Below, one piece after another: positions 1 through 5,909 of a stretch of DNA of 8,691 nucleotides. Under the pieces are notes generated by a model. It ran no database searches. It was given only the letters and a program-made list of their open reading frames with translations, and was not told the DNA's origin. Positions within the stretch are counted from its first letter, which is position 1. Every line of letters starts with the position of its first letter. The position numbers were made by a program, and so were the translations under genes. Where the stretch lies: positions 1 to 8,691 of the forward strand of contig JAKLJM010000075.1 of NCBI GenBank assembly GCA_023151145.1. Direction: 5' to 3'. The stretch comes from Bacteriovoracaceae bacterium. Lineage in GTDB: Bacteria; Bdellovibrionota; Bacteriovoracia; Bacteriovoracales; Bacteriovoracaceae.

Positions 1-1
1 A

Positions 2-607
2 TATGCAGGACATGAATATGTCATACAAGGTGCATCTGGTTCCGGTAAGTCGACACTTCTGTATTTGCTGGGTGGACTTGATAAAGCTAATCATGGAACC
101 ATTTTAGTTGATAAAAAAAATATTTTTGAATTAACAGAAGAAGAATTGGCTCTCTATCGTAATCGTTTTGTTGGCTTTGTTTTTCAATTTCACTTCTTGC
201 TTCCTTCAATGACTTGTTTGGATAATATTTTATTACCGGGAAGGCTGTCTGGTTTACCGGAAAAAGACTTTGTGGAAATACGTCAAAAAGTTTTAGATCT
301 CTCTCTTCATTTAGGAATAGATCACCTCTTATCAAAATTCCCCTATCAAATCTCAGGGGGAGAGCAGCAACGAGTTAATATTGTCCGCGCTCTTTCATTA
401 AGTCCGAAATTACTTCTTTGTGATGAGCCGACGGGAAATCTAGATTCGCAGAACTCTAAAAAGGTAATTCAGCTTCTACGCAAATTGGCCCGAGAGAACG
501 GTGCCACGTTAGTCCTTGTCACTCATGATTCTGAAATTGCCTCAGAATTTCCTCATCGTTTTGTCATGCGTGATGGAAAGCTTGTTGCAGAGCATGGTCA
601 CGATTGA
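2..607 (+). CDS. lolD: LolD, ATPase of the lipoprotein-releasing ABC transporter LolCDE (5' truncated)
   Basis: This is the ATP-binding subunit that drives LolCDE, the inner-membrane complex that extracts mature lipoproteins and passes them to LolA for delivery to the outer membrane. The reading frame is open from base 2, so the true start lies upstream; 201 residues are visible of a family usually about 220-235 long. Counting from the first visible residue: Walker A GASGSGKST at 10-18, Q-loop Gln62 in FVFQFHFLLP, ABC signature ISGGEQQR at 117-124, Walker B LLLCDEPTGNLD at 137-148 with catalytic Glu142, and switch His175 in VTHD. The FQFH-LLP stretch after the Q-loop glutamine is typical of LolD and separates it from many related MacB/FtsE-type ATPases. 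The permease gene (lolC/E) is probably just upstream, outside the window. It is followed by bamA after a 79-bp spacer. Confidence 0.93.
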   Translation, partial: YAGHEYVIQGASGSGKSTLLYLLGGLDKANHGTILVDKKNIFELTEEELALYRNRFVGFVFQFHFLLPSMTCLDNILLPGRLSGLPEKDFVEIRQKVLDLSLHLGIDHLLSKFPYQISGGEQQRVNIVRALSLSPKLLLCDEPTGNLDSQNSKKVIQLLRKLARENGATLVLVTHDSEIASEFPHRFVMRDGKLVAEHGHD

Positions 608-616
608 ATTTTCTTT

Positions 617-632
617 TAAGATCGAAATCTTA
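617..632 (+). other. small inverted repeat in the lolD-bamA spacer
   Basis: TAAGAT (617-622) and ATCTTA (627-632) form a perfect 6-bp stem closed by a CGAA loop. It starts ten bases after the lolD stop codon. It is too AT-rich and too short to be a convincing terminator by itself; together with the second hairpin downstream it could mark the mRNA 3' end of lolD or shape the bamA leader. It may also be chance in AT-rich DNA. Confidence 0.3.
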
Positions 633-643
633 CTGATACTTTT

Positions 644-669
644 AAATACCTTAGTATTTTTGTTTTAAT
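644..669 (+). terminator. possible weak intrinsic terminator after lolD
   Basis: AAATAC (644-649) and GTATTT (654-659) pair perfectly around a CTTA loop. A T-rich run with interruptions (660-673) follows at once. The layout is that of a rho-independent terminator, but the stem has only one G-C pair, so any termination would be partial. No convincing -35/-10 pair for bamA is visible in 608-686. If bamA has its own promoter it should lie here or in the end of lolD. Confidence 0.25.
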
Positions 670-677
670 TTTTGCAC

Positions 678-683
678 GGAGAG
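678..683 (+). promoter_or_regulatory. ribosome binding site that sets the bamA start
   Basis: GGAGAG, with core GGAG at 678-681, sits five bases before the ATG at 687. A TTG at 672 extends the frame by five residues, but it lies upstream of this site and has no good Shine-Dalgarno sequence of its own. From the ATG the protein begins with a standard signal peptide, so 687 is the better start. Confidence 0.8.
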
Positions 684-686
684 CTA

Positions 687-2972
687 ATGACTCCAAAGAA
701 TTGGATTCTAAAGGCCGCACTTTTAATAACGATGTGGGTGCCTTCAGTAATTGCATTAGATGACTTAGGAAAAAGAGTCGATTTATTTAAGATTGATACG
801 ATTGAAATTCGTGGTCTGAAAAAAGTTGAAAAAGAAGCCATCTTAGAAAGAATTTTATCAAAGCCAGATATGGTTTTAGATAACTATTTGCTTAAAAAAG
901 ATTTAGAAAAAATCTATTCAATGAAATACTTCGATCAAGTCGAAGCTCATGATGAAAAAATCAATGGAAAAAATGCCTTAGTGTTTGTCGTAAAAGAAAA
1001 ACCTATCGTCACTAAGATTGAGTATCTTGGAAATGATGGTATTTCTGATGACGATTTAAAAGGGCAGATTAAAACCAAAGCTTTTACGATTTTAGATACC
1101 AATCAAATAAAGGCCGACGTAGCTCTTTTGTTAAAACATTATGAAGACAAAGGTTATTATTTAGCATCAGTTGATTACGAGCTAAAAAAAGTTAACGATG
1201 AAAACGTTACGCTTCAGTTCAACATCAAAGAATTTGATAAGGTTAAGGTTAAAAAAGTTAATTTTCTTGGAAATTTAGCTTTTAAAGACGAAGAACTTAA
1301 ATCAATCCTTCAAACACAAGAAGATTCCCTATTCTCTTTTTTCAGTGGTTCTGGAAACTTTAAAGAACTTAACTTCCAAAGTGATATTGAAAGACTTAAG
1401 TATTTTTATCGCATGAAAGGTTACCTTCAAATTAATGTTGGGGTCCCAGAAATTACGGTCTCGGAAGATAAAAAATGGGTTTTCATTACTATTAAATTAA
1501 CTGAAGGACCTGAGTTTTCTGTGAATAAGATTTCTTTCCAGGGAGAGTTATTATTCTCTGATCCTGAAATGCGAGAGAAGTTAAATTTAAAGGAAGACGA
1601 TACTTATTCTGAAGAGAGCTTAAGAAAAGATATTCAGAAGCTCACTGAAATGTATCAAGATGAAGGATATGCCTTTGCTAACGTTATTCGAAATCTCAAC
1701 ATCGTTCCTGGGGAAAATAAAGTTGATGTAGAATTTTCTTTTGAAAAAGGAAAAATCGCTTCTTTTGGAAAAGTGACAGTTAAAGGGAATAATAAATCTC
1801 GCGATAAAGTTGTTAGACGTGAACTTCTGATTAAAGAAGGTCAACGTTATCATGGAACAAATTTAAGACTATCAAAAGAGAATGTTCAACGCCTTGGCTT
1901 TTTTGAACCGGAATCCATCATTTTCAATACGATTTCGCCAAAAGATAAAGATGATGTTTTAGATGTTGAAATCTCTGTAAAAGAAAAGAACACTGGGCAA
2001 GTGTCTGCGGGGGCAGGTTATTCAACTGCGACAGGGGGCTTTTTTCAAGCATCAGTAGCGCAATCTAACTTTAGAGGATTAGGGCAAAATTTATCTTTTT
2101 CAGTAAATATTTCGGAATCATCTAAGACGTTCTCAATTGATTTCACTGAACCTTATTTCTTAGACACAAAATGGTCACTCGGAGGAGGAGTCTTTACTAG
2201 TGAAAACGAGTCTTCTGATTCATTTAGTGAAAAGAAAAAAGGCTTAAACGTTCGCGTTGGTTATCCAATTTTTCAATACACAAATATTTTTACGACTTAC
2301 AAGTTAGAAGATACAAAAATTACTAAAGCAGATGATCCAACTGTTATTCTAGAATTAGAAAATGGTTTAGCTTCAGGAGTTCAAGTTTCTTTGGTTCATG
2401 ATCGCAGAGATGATCGCTCTGATCCAAGAAAAGGATTCTTCTTCAGCTATTCAACTGAGTACACTGGACTTGGTGGTGAAAAGAAATGGATTAAAAATGA
2501 AGGAGAGGCGAGAGCTTACTACCCAGTATGGGAAGACCTCATTTTTAGATCACGTTATTTTGCTGGAAGAATTGATGAAGTAAATGGCCAACGAATTCCA
2601 AGAACAGAACTTTATTCTTTAGGTGGGGCTAGAAACTTAAGAGGATATAGTTACGAAGGCGTAGGACCAACGATAACGAAAGATGTTGATGGAAAACCTC
2701 GGGTATTTAATACTGGTGGTCAGTTCTCAACATTTGCCAACTTTGAATTTCAGCACCCATTATCTCGTGAAGCTGGTTTAAAATGGGTACTTTTCTTTGA
2801 TGCCGGTCACTCAGGTGACACAAATAATGTTAAGATTTATTCTGATTATGGCTTTGGTTTCCGTTGGTTCTCGCCAATCGGTGTTTTAAGGTTTGAATTC
2901 GGATATCCTTTAACCGGTGGGGCAAAAAATGAGGGTTCTCAATTCCATTTTGATATAGGACAATTATTTTAA
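687..2972 (+). CDS. bamA: BamA, outer-membrane protein assembly factor (Omp85)
   Basis: This is the central subunit of the BAM complex, which folds and inserts beta-barrel proteins into the outer membrane. Length is 761 residues, close to the E. coli protein at about 810. A signal peptide covers residues 1-23 (NWILK, then hydrophobic AALLITMWVPSVIA, with cleavage expected after VIA). Five periplasmic POTRA repeats follow at about 34-106, 107-183, 184-275, 277-355 and 358-433. Each has the family pattern of an opening beta strand (IDTIEIRGL, VTKIEYLG, VKKVNFLG, VNKISFQG, FGKVTVKG) and helices with a GY or GF turn. The 16-strand barrel occupies about 438-761. The loop-6 motif appears as LRGY (651-654; VRGF in E. 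coli) after GGARN. The protein ends in FHFDIGQLF, a C-terminal signal closing on Phe. skp follows after 19 bp, so the two are probably co-transcribed. Confidence 0.97.
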   Translation: MTPKNWILKAALLITMWVPSVIALDDLGKRVDLFKIDTIEIRGLKKVEKEAILERILSKPDMVLDNYLLKKDLEKIYSMKYFDQVEAHDEKINGKNALVFVVKEKPIVTKIEYLGNDGISDDDLKGQIKTKAFTILDTNQIKADVALLLKHYEDKGYYLASVDYELKKVNDENVTLQFNIKEFDKVKVKKVNFLGNLAFKDEELKSILQTQEDSLFSFFSGSGNFKELNFQSDIERLKYFYRMKGYLQINVGVPEITVSEDKKWVFITIKLTEGPEFSVNKISFQGELLFSDPEMREKLNLKEDDTYSEESLRKDIQKLTEMYQDEGYAFANVIRNLNIVPGENKVDVEFSFEKGKIASFGKVTVKGNNKSRDKVVRRELLIKEGQRYHGTNLRLSKENVQRLGFFEPESIIFNTISPKDKDDVLDVEISVKEKNTGQVSAGAGYSTATGGFFQASVAQSNFRGLGQNLSFSVNISESSKTFSIDFTEPYFLDTKWSLGGGVFTSENESSDSFSEKKKGLNVRVGYPIFQYTNIFTTYKLEDTKITKADDPTVILELENGLASGVQVSLVHDRRDDRSDPRKGFFFSYSTEYTGLGGEKKWIKNEGEARAYYPVWEDLIFRSRYFAGRIDEVNGQRIPRTELYSLGGARNLRGYSYEGVGPTITKDVDGKPRVFNTGGQFSTFANFEFQHPLSREAGLKWVLFFDAGHSGDTNNVKIYSDYGFGFRWFSPIGVLRFEFGYPLTGGAKNEGSQFHFDIGQLF

Positions 2973-2991
2973 GTTTATAAAGGGAGTTATT

Positions 2992-3498
2992 ATGAAAGCA
3001 CTCATGATGGTGGCAGTTTTAGCGATGACTTTTGCCGTAGAAGCAAAAGTTCTAGTTGGGAAAGTAGATGTTCAAAAAGTTTTATTAACAGTTAATCAAG
3101 GACAATCTGTTCGTGATCAATTGAAAAAAACTTTTGATGAAAAACAAAAGATCTTAAAAGATGAAGAAGATAAGATCAGAAAGTTACAAGAAGATTATCA
3201 AAAGAAACTTTCAGTTTTAAATGATAAAGAAAAAGTAAAAAGAGAAAAAGAAATTCAAGAAAAAATCGTTGCGATTCAATCAAAGACTTCTGGTTTCCAA
3301 AAAGAAATCCAAGATCTAGAATCTAAACTTAAACAACCAATTCTTGAAAGAGTAAAACAAGTTGTTGATGATGTTTCTAAATCAGCGGACGTTGATTTTG
3401 TTTACGAAGCAGCGACAGGTCCAATTCTTTACTCTAAAGAAGAAAAAGATTTAACTGATGAAGTAATTAAAAGTTACAATAAGAAATTTCCTAAATAG
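2992..3498 (+). CDS. skp: Skp/OmpH-family periplasmic chaperone
   Basis: Skp is a trimeric periplasmic chaperone that holds unfolded outer-membrane proteins after Sec export and hands them to BAM. The 168-residue product has a signal peptide at 1-18 (MKALMMVAVLAMTFAVEA, then KVLVGKVD) and a strand typical of the trimer core (VGKVDVQKVL). A very charged Lys/Glu/Gln-rich region at about 36-125 should form the coiled-coil tentacles. A conserved C-terminal end follows (VDFVYEA..GPILYS...DLTDEVIKSYNKKFPK), which is the usual OmpH finish. The start is supported by AGGGAG at 2981-2986, five bases before the ATG. The location directly after bamA matches the conserved order in many Gram-negative bacteria. 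An intrinsic terminator lies 33 bp past the stop codon, so some transcripts probably end here. Confidence 0.94.
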   Translation: MKALMMVAVLAMTFAVEAKVLVGKVDVQKVLLTVNQGQSVRDQLKKTFDEKQKILKDEEDKIRKLQEDYQKKLSVLNDKEKVKREKEIQEKIVAIQSKTSGFQKEIQDLESKLKQPILERVKQVVDDVSKSADVDFVYEAATGPILYSKEEKDLTDEVIKSYNKKFPK

Positions 3499-3531
3499 TT
3501 AATCGATTTCATTTTTTCAATGTACAAACTT

Positions 3532-3556
3532 AAGGGGGACTTTGGTTCCCCTTTTT
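3532..3556 (+). terminator. intrinsic terminator or attenuator between skp and lpxD
   Basis: AAGGGGGAC (3532-3540) pairs with GTTCCCCTT (3545-3553) around a TTTG loop. The stem has nine pairs, one of them G-U. It runs into TTTTT (3552-3556, the first two paired). This is a standard rho-independent layout with a rather short U-tract, so read-through is likely. Only 15 bases separate its end from the lpxD ATG, which leaves no room for a promoter after it. The downstream lpx genes must therefore rely on read-through or on a promoter upstream of the hairpin. Confidence 0.72.
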
Positions 3557-3561
3557 AATAT

Positions 3562-3566
3562 GGGGG
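3562..3566 (+). promoter_or_regulatory. ribosome binding site of lpxD, next to the terminator
   Basis: GGGGG at 3562-3566 is five bases before the ATG at 3572. In-frame TTG (3542) and ATG (3560) codons upstream are poor choices: the first lies in the terminator loop and the second overlaps this site. The G-run can pair with the CCCC (3548-3551) of the terminator, and it also begins the palindrome GGGTACCC (3564-3571). Confidence 0.7.
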
Positions 3567-3571
3567 TACCC

Positions 3572-4603
3572 ATGAATTCTCAAGATATAAAAAGCAAAGA
3601 TGCTACTTTTCAACTCATTCACGAAAAAAATCCTAATCAAGAATTTCTAGGCATTACAGACGCCGTTTTAAAAAAGCCAAAACACTTATTTTTTATTAAA
3701 AATAAAAATTTTCTAAATGAAATTGTTGAAAGTGAAGAATTAAAAAATTTAGGCCTTATTGTCGAAGAAAAATATTATCATCTTCTTGACACTGCTTCGT
3801 TAGAGAAATTAAAAGAAGCGAGTCTCTTGGCAACAACAAAAGACGTCATGTTGACCATGTGTATGTTATCGGAAAATTTTCATAAAAAAACATTTCTAGA
3901 TTCAGACAATTTTTTAGACGGAAGACAACTTGGAAATGTGGAAATTGATCCCACGGCCATGATTGCTCAAGGAGTTTTCATTGGTTCAAGAGTTAAAATT
4001 GGTGCCAATGTGAAAATCTATAGCGGAGTCACGATTCAGTCTGATGTTGAAATTCAAGAAGGAACAATTCTTTTTAATAATGTCTCAATTTATTCACTTA
4101 CAAAAATTGGAAAAAACGTTCGTATCCATGCTGGAAGTGTTATTGGGGCAGACGGTTTTGGCTATCATTTTTCTGCTGGAACTCATCATAAGATCTGGCA
4201 TATGGGTGGAGTTGAGATTAAGGACAATGTAGAGATTGGAGCAAACTCGTGTGTGGATATGGGAACATTTTCTCCAACTATCATTGGTGCCGGATCAAAA
4301 ATTGATAATCATGTTCAAGTTGGACATAACGTGAAGCTTGGAAACGGCGTGGTGCTGTGTGGACAAGTTGCCGTTGGTGGCAGTACAACCATTGGTGATT
4401 TTACCGTTGCTGGTGGACAAGCTGGTTTCGGAAATGGATTAAAAATAGGTAAAGGCGTTCAGTTAGCAGGAGCCTCTGGTGCCGTCTCTAATATTGGGGA
4501 TGGAGAAACAGTGGGTGGCTTTCCGGCAAGAGACCATAAAGAATGGTTGAAGTCATTGGCCATGCTTAGAAAACTTGCCTTGAATAAAAAGGAGGAAAAA
4601 TGA
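3572..4603 (+). CDS. lpxD: LpxD, UDP-3-O-(3-hydroxyacyl)glucosamine N-acyltransferase
   Basis: LpxD transfers the second 3-hydroxyacyl chain from ACP to the 2-amino group of the UDP-sugar in lipid A synthesis; it is a cytoplasmic homotrimer. The product has 343 residues against 341 in E. coli. Residues 1 to about 115 form a diverged N-terminal uridine-binding domain (HLFFIKNKNF matches the region containing E. coli Phe43/Tyr49). Left-handed beta-helix hexapeptide repeats run from about 122 to 310, and a short helical tail follows (FPARDHKEWLKSLAMLRKL). GADGFGYHF and SKIDNHVQVGHNV place the catalytic base at His252 (E. coli His239). By eye, two usual features differ: IDRG reads VDMG, and the residue aligned with E. 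coli His276 is Gly289. It overlaps fabZ by four bases. The start is set by the GGGGG ribosome site. Confidence 0.93.
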   Translation: MNSQDIKSKDATFQLIHEKNPNQEFLGITDAVLKKPKHLFFIKNKNFLNEIVESEELKNLGLIVEEKYYHLLDTASLEKLKEASLLATTKDVMLTMCMLSENFHKKTFLDSDNFLDGRQLGNVEIDPTAMIAQGVFIGSRVKIGANVKIYSGVTIQSDVEIQEGTILFNNVSIYSLTKIGKNVRIHAGSVIGADGFGYHFSAGTHHKIWHMGGVEIKDNVEIGANSCVDMGTFSPTIIGAGSKIDNHVQVGHNVKLGNGVVLCGQVAVGGSTTIGDFTVAGGQAGFGNGLKIGKGVQLAGASGAVSNIGDGETVGGFPARDHKEWLKSLAMLRKLALNKKEEK

Positions 4604-5088
4604 AATTAAACAAAGAACAGGTTATGTTGATATTGCCACATAGAGATCCATTTCTCTTCGTTGATTCAGTGGAATCAGTCACAGTACCTGGTATGGATAA
4701 AGCAGATGGGGATTATGAAATTAAGGACGTACAAGGTGCCGAAGTTGTCGCTCACTTTTATACGAGAAAAGATCATCCCATCTTCGCAGGACATTTTCCT
4801 GACTATCCCATCTTTCCTGGAGTTTGCCAGGTAGAAATGATGGCACAAGCGACTTCTTTTATGGTTTGTTTACTCGAAAAAGATCCTTATGGAAAAAAAA
4901 TGGACGTTGCTCTTTTGGGAGTTGATAACGCTCGTTTTAGAAAACCCATTTTTCCAGATATGCACTTAGTAATTAAAACAAAAACATTAAAAATCAGAGG
5001 ACCATTTTTAACAAGTGAATGCCAAGTGTTTCACAACGACACATTGATGAGTGAAGTAACAGTAATGGCTTCTTTGAAAATGGCTTAA
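4600..5088 (+). CDS. fabZ: FabZ, 3-hydroxyacyl-ACP dehydratase
   Basis: FabZ dehydrates (3R)-3-hydroxyacyl-ACP to trans-2-enoyl-ACP in fatty acid elongation. It therefore competes with LpxA and LpxD for the same acyl-ACP pool, a likely reason for the shared operon. The 162-residue hot-dog protein opens with ILPHRDPFLFVD (11-22). The active site is GHFPDYPIFPGVCQVEMMAQ, with catalytic His65 and Glu79 (E. coli His54 and Glu68), followed by GVDNARFRKPIFPD. It differs from E. coli FabZ by about 16 extra residues between LPHR and GHFP, roughly residues 30-58. The ATG overlaps the lpxD stop (ATGA) and is preceded by a strong GGAGG at 4591-4595, suggesting translational coupling. FabA is unlikely given the PHRxPFL start and the lpx neighbours. 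Confidence 0.93.
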   Translation: MKLNKEQVMLILPHRDPFLFVDSVESVTVPGMDKADGDYEIKDVQGAEVVAHFYTRKDHPIFAGHFPDYPIFPGVCQVEMMAQATSFMVCLLEKDPYGKKMDVALLGVDNARFRKPIFPDMHLVIKTKTLKIRGPFLTSECQVFHNDTLMSEVTVMASLKMA

Positions 5089-5107
5089 AAAAGAAAGGAA
5101 AAAATAT

Positions 5108-5899
5108 ATGGCAAAAATTCATCCAAGTTCAATCGTAGATCCAAATGCTAAATTACACGAAACCGTGGTTGTTGGGCCATTTTGTATCGTTGGTGCCAAT
5201 GTAGAAATAGGTGCTAATACCGTATTACATTCTCACGTCGTTGTTGATGGTCACACTACTATAGGTGAGGGAAATCAATTCTATCAAGGTTGTTCAGTTG
5301 GAGCTCCTCCCCAAGATTATTCTTATAAAGGTGAGCCAACGAAAACGATTATTGGAAACAATAATACTTTTAGAGAATATTGTACTATTCACCGTGGGAC
5401 CTTGAAAGAAAACTTAGTAACAACTGTTGGAAGCAATAGCTTGTTTATGGCATTTGTTCACATTGGTCATGATGCCGTTGTTGGAAATAATATTACCGTG
5501 GCGAACTCTTGTAATTTTGCTGGCCACGTTCGTATCGGAGATCGAGTCATTATTGGTGGTGGAACAAATATTCAGCAGTTCTGTTCACTAGGAAGAGGCG
5601 CTTATATTGGTGGAGCAACGGCAATTGATCGTGATGTCCCATCTTTTTGTACAGCCATGGGGATCAGAGCTCATCTAAAAGGTGTCAATATCATTGGTCT
5701 TAAACGTCATGGATATTCAAAACAAGAAATTTCTGAAGTTGTAGATTTTATCCGTACAATGGAAACTTCAAATATTTCACCGAGAAGTTTTGTTGAAAAT
5801 GCTGAAAAAATGAATGAGTACAAAGATAATAAAGTTGTTCAAGAAATGGCTGAACAAATTCGTAAATCTGAAATAGGTATTGCTCCATTTAATGCATAG
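5108..5899 (+). CDS. lpxA: LpxA, UDP-N-acetylglucosamine 3-acyltransferase
   Basis: LpxA catalyses the first step of lipid A synthesis, moving a 3-hydroxyacyl chain from ACP to position 3 of UDP-GlcNAc (or of its 3-amino analogue in some bacteria). The 263 residues match the E. coli length of 262. A left-handed beta-helix of hexapeptide repeats covers about 1-185, and a helical C-terminal domain follows. With a constant offset of four from E. coli, catalytic His125 is His121 in HIGHDAVVG, His122 is His118, His144 is His140, and the acyl-length position Gly173 is Gly169, which suggests room for a long (C14-like) chain. Lys76 is replaced by Ser72, His160 by Gln156, Glu200 by Ile196 and Arg205 by His201. 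AAAGGA precedes the ATG. The stop codon overlaps the ribosome site of the next gene. Confidence 0.95.
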   Translation: MAKIHPSSIVDPNAKLHETVVVGPFCIVGANVEIGANTVLHSHVVVDGHTTIGEGNQFYQGCSVGAPPQDYSYKGEPTKTIIGNNNTFREYCTIHRGTLKENLVTTVGSNSLFMAFVHIGHDAVVGNNITVANSCNFAGHVRIGDRVIIGGGTNIQQFCSLGRGAYIGGATAIDRDVPSFCTAMGIRAHLKGVNIIGLKRHGYSKQEISEVVDFIRTMETSNISPRSFVENAEKMNEYKDNKVVQEMAEQIRKSEIGIAPFNA

Positions 5900-5903
5900 G
5901 AAG
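5898..5903 (+). promoter_or_regulatory. ribosome binding site that sets the lipoprotein start
   Basis: AGGAAG overlaps the lpxA stop codon (TAG, 5897-5899) and lies six bases before the ATG at 5910. Upstream in-frame starts from 5880 fall inside lpxA and would put charged residues ahead of the signal peptide. The ATG at 5910 gives a compact MKI...LLVGC lipoprotein signal. Confidence 0.75.
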
Positions 5904-5909
5904 TTAACT

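Noticed and set aside
672..686. Upstream TTG start for bamA adding five residues
   Set aside because: The GGAGAG ribosome site lies inside that extension and is spaced for the ATG at 687, which also starts a normal signal peptide.
1620..1853. Minus-strand open frame within bamA, and similar minus-strand frames at 87-335, 6721-6924 and 7591-7773
   Set aside because: They lie fully or largely under well-supported plus-strand genes and have no recognisable domains, so they are shadow frames.
2398..2583. Plus-strand alternative frame within bamA, and one within lpxD at 4044-4232
   Set aside because: Both are short, out of frame with strongly conserved proteins, and show no domain or ribosome site.
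3556..3561. TAATAT as a -10 box for lpxD
   Set aside because: No -35 match at 16-18 bp upstream, where the terminator stem lies, and a start there would remove the lpxD ribosome site from the RNA.
3542..3571. Upstream TTG or ATG starts for lpxD
   Set aside because: The TTG is in the loop of the terminator and the ATG at 3560 overlaps the ribosome site. The ATG at 3572 has the correct spacing.
5880..5909. Upstream start for the lipoprotein inside the end of lpxA
   Set aside because: It would add ten residues with His, Arg and Lys before the signal peptide, and the ribosome site matches the ATG at 5910.
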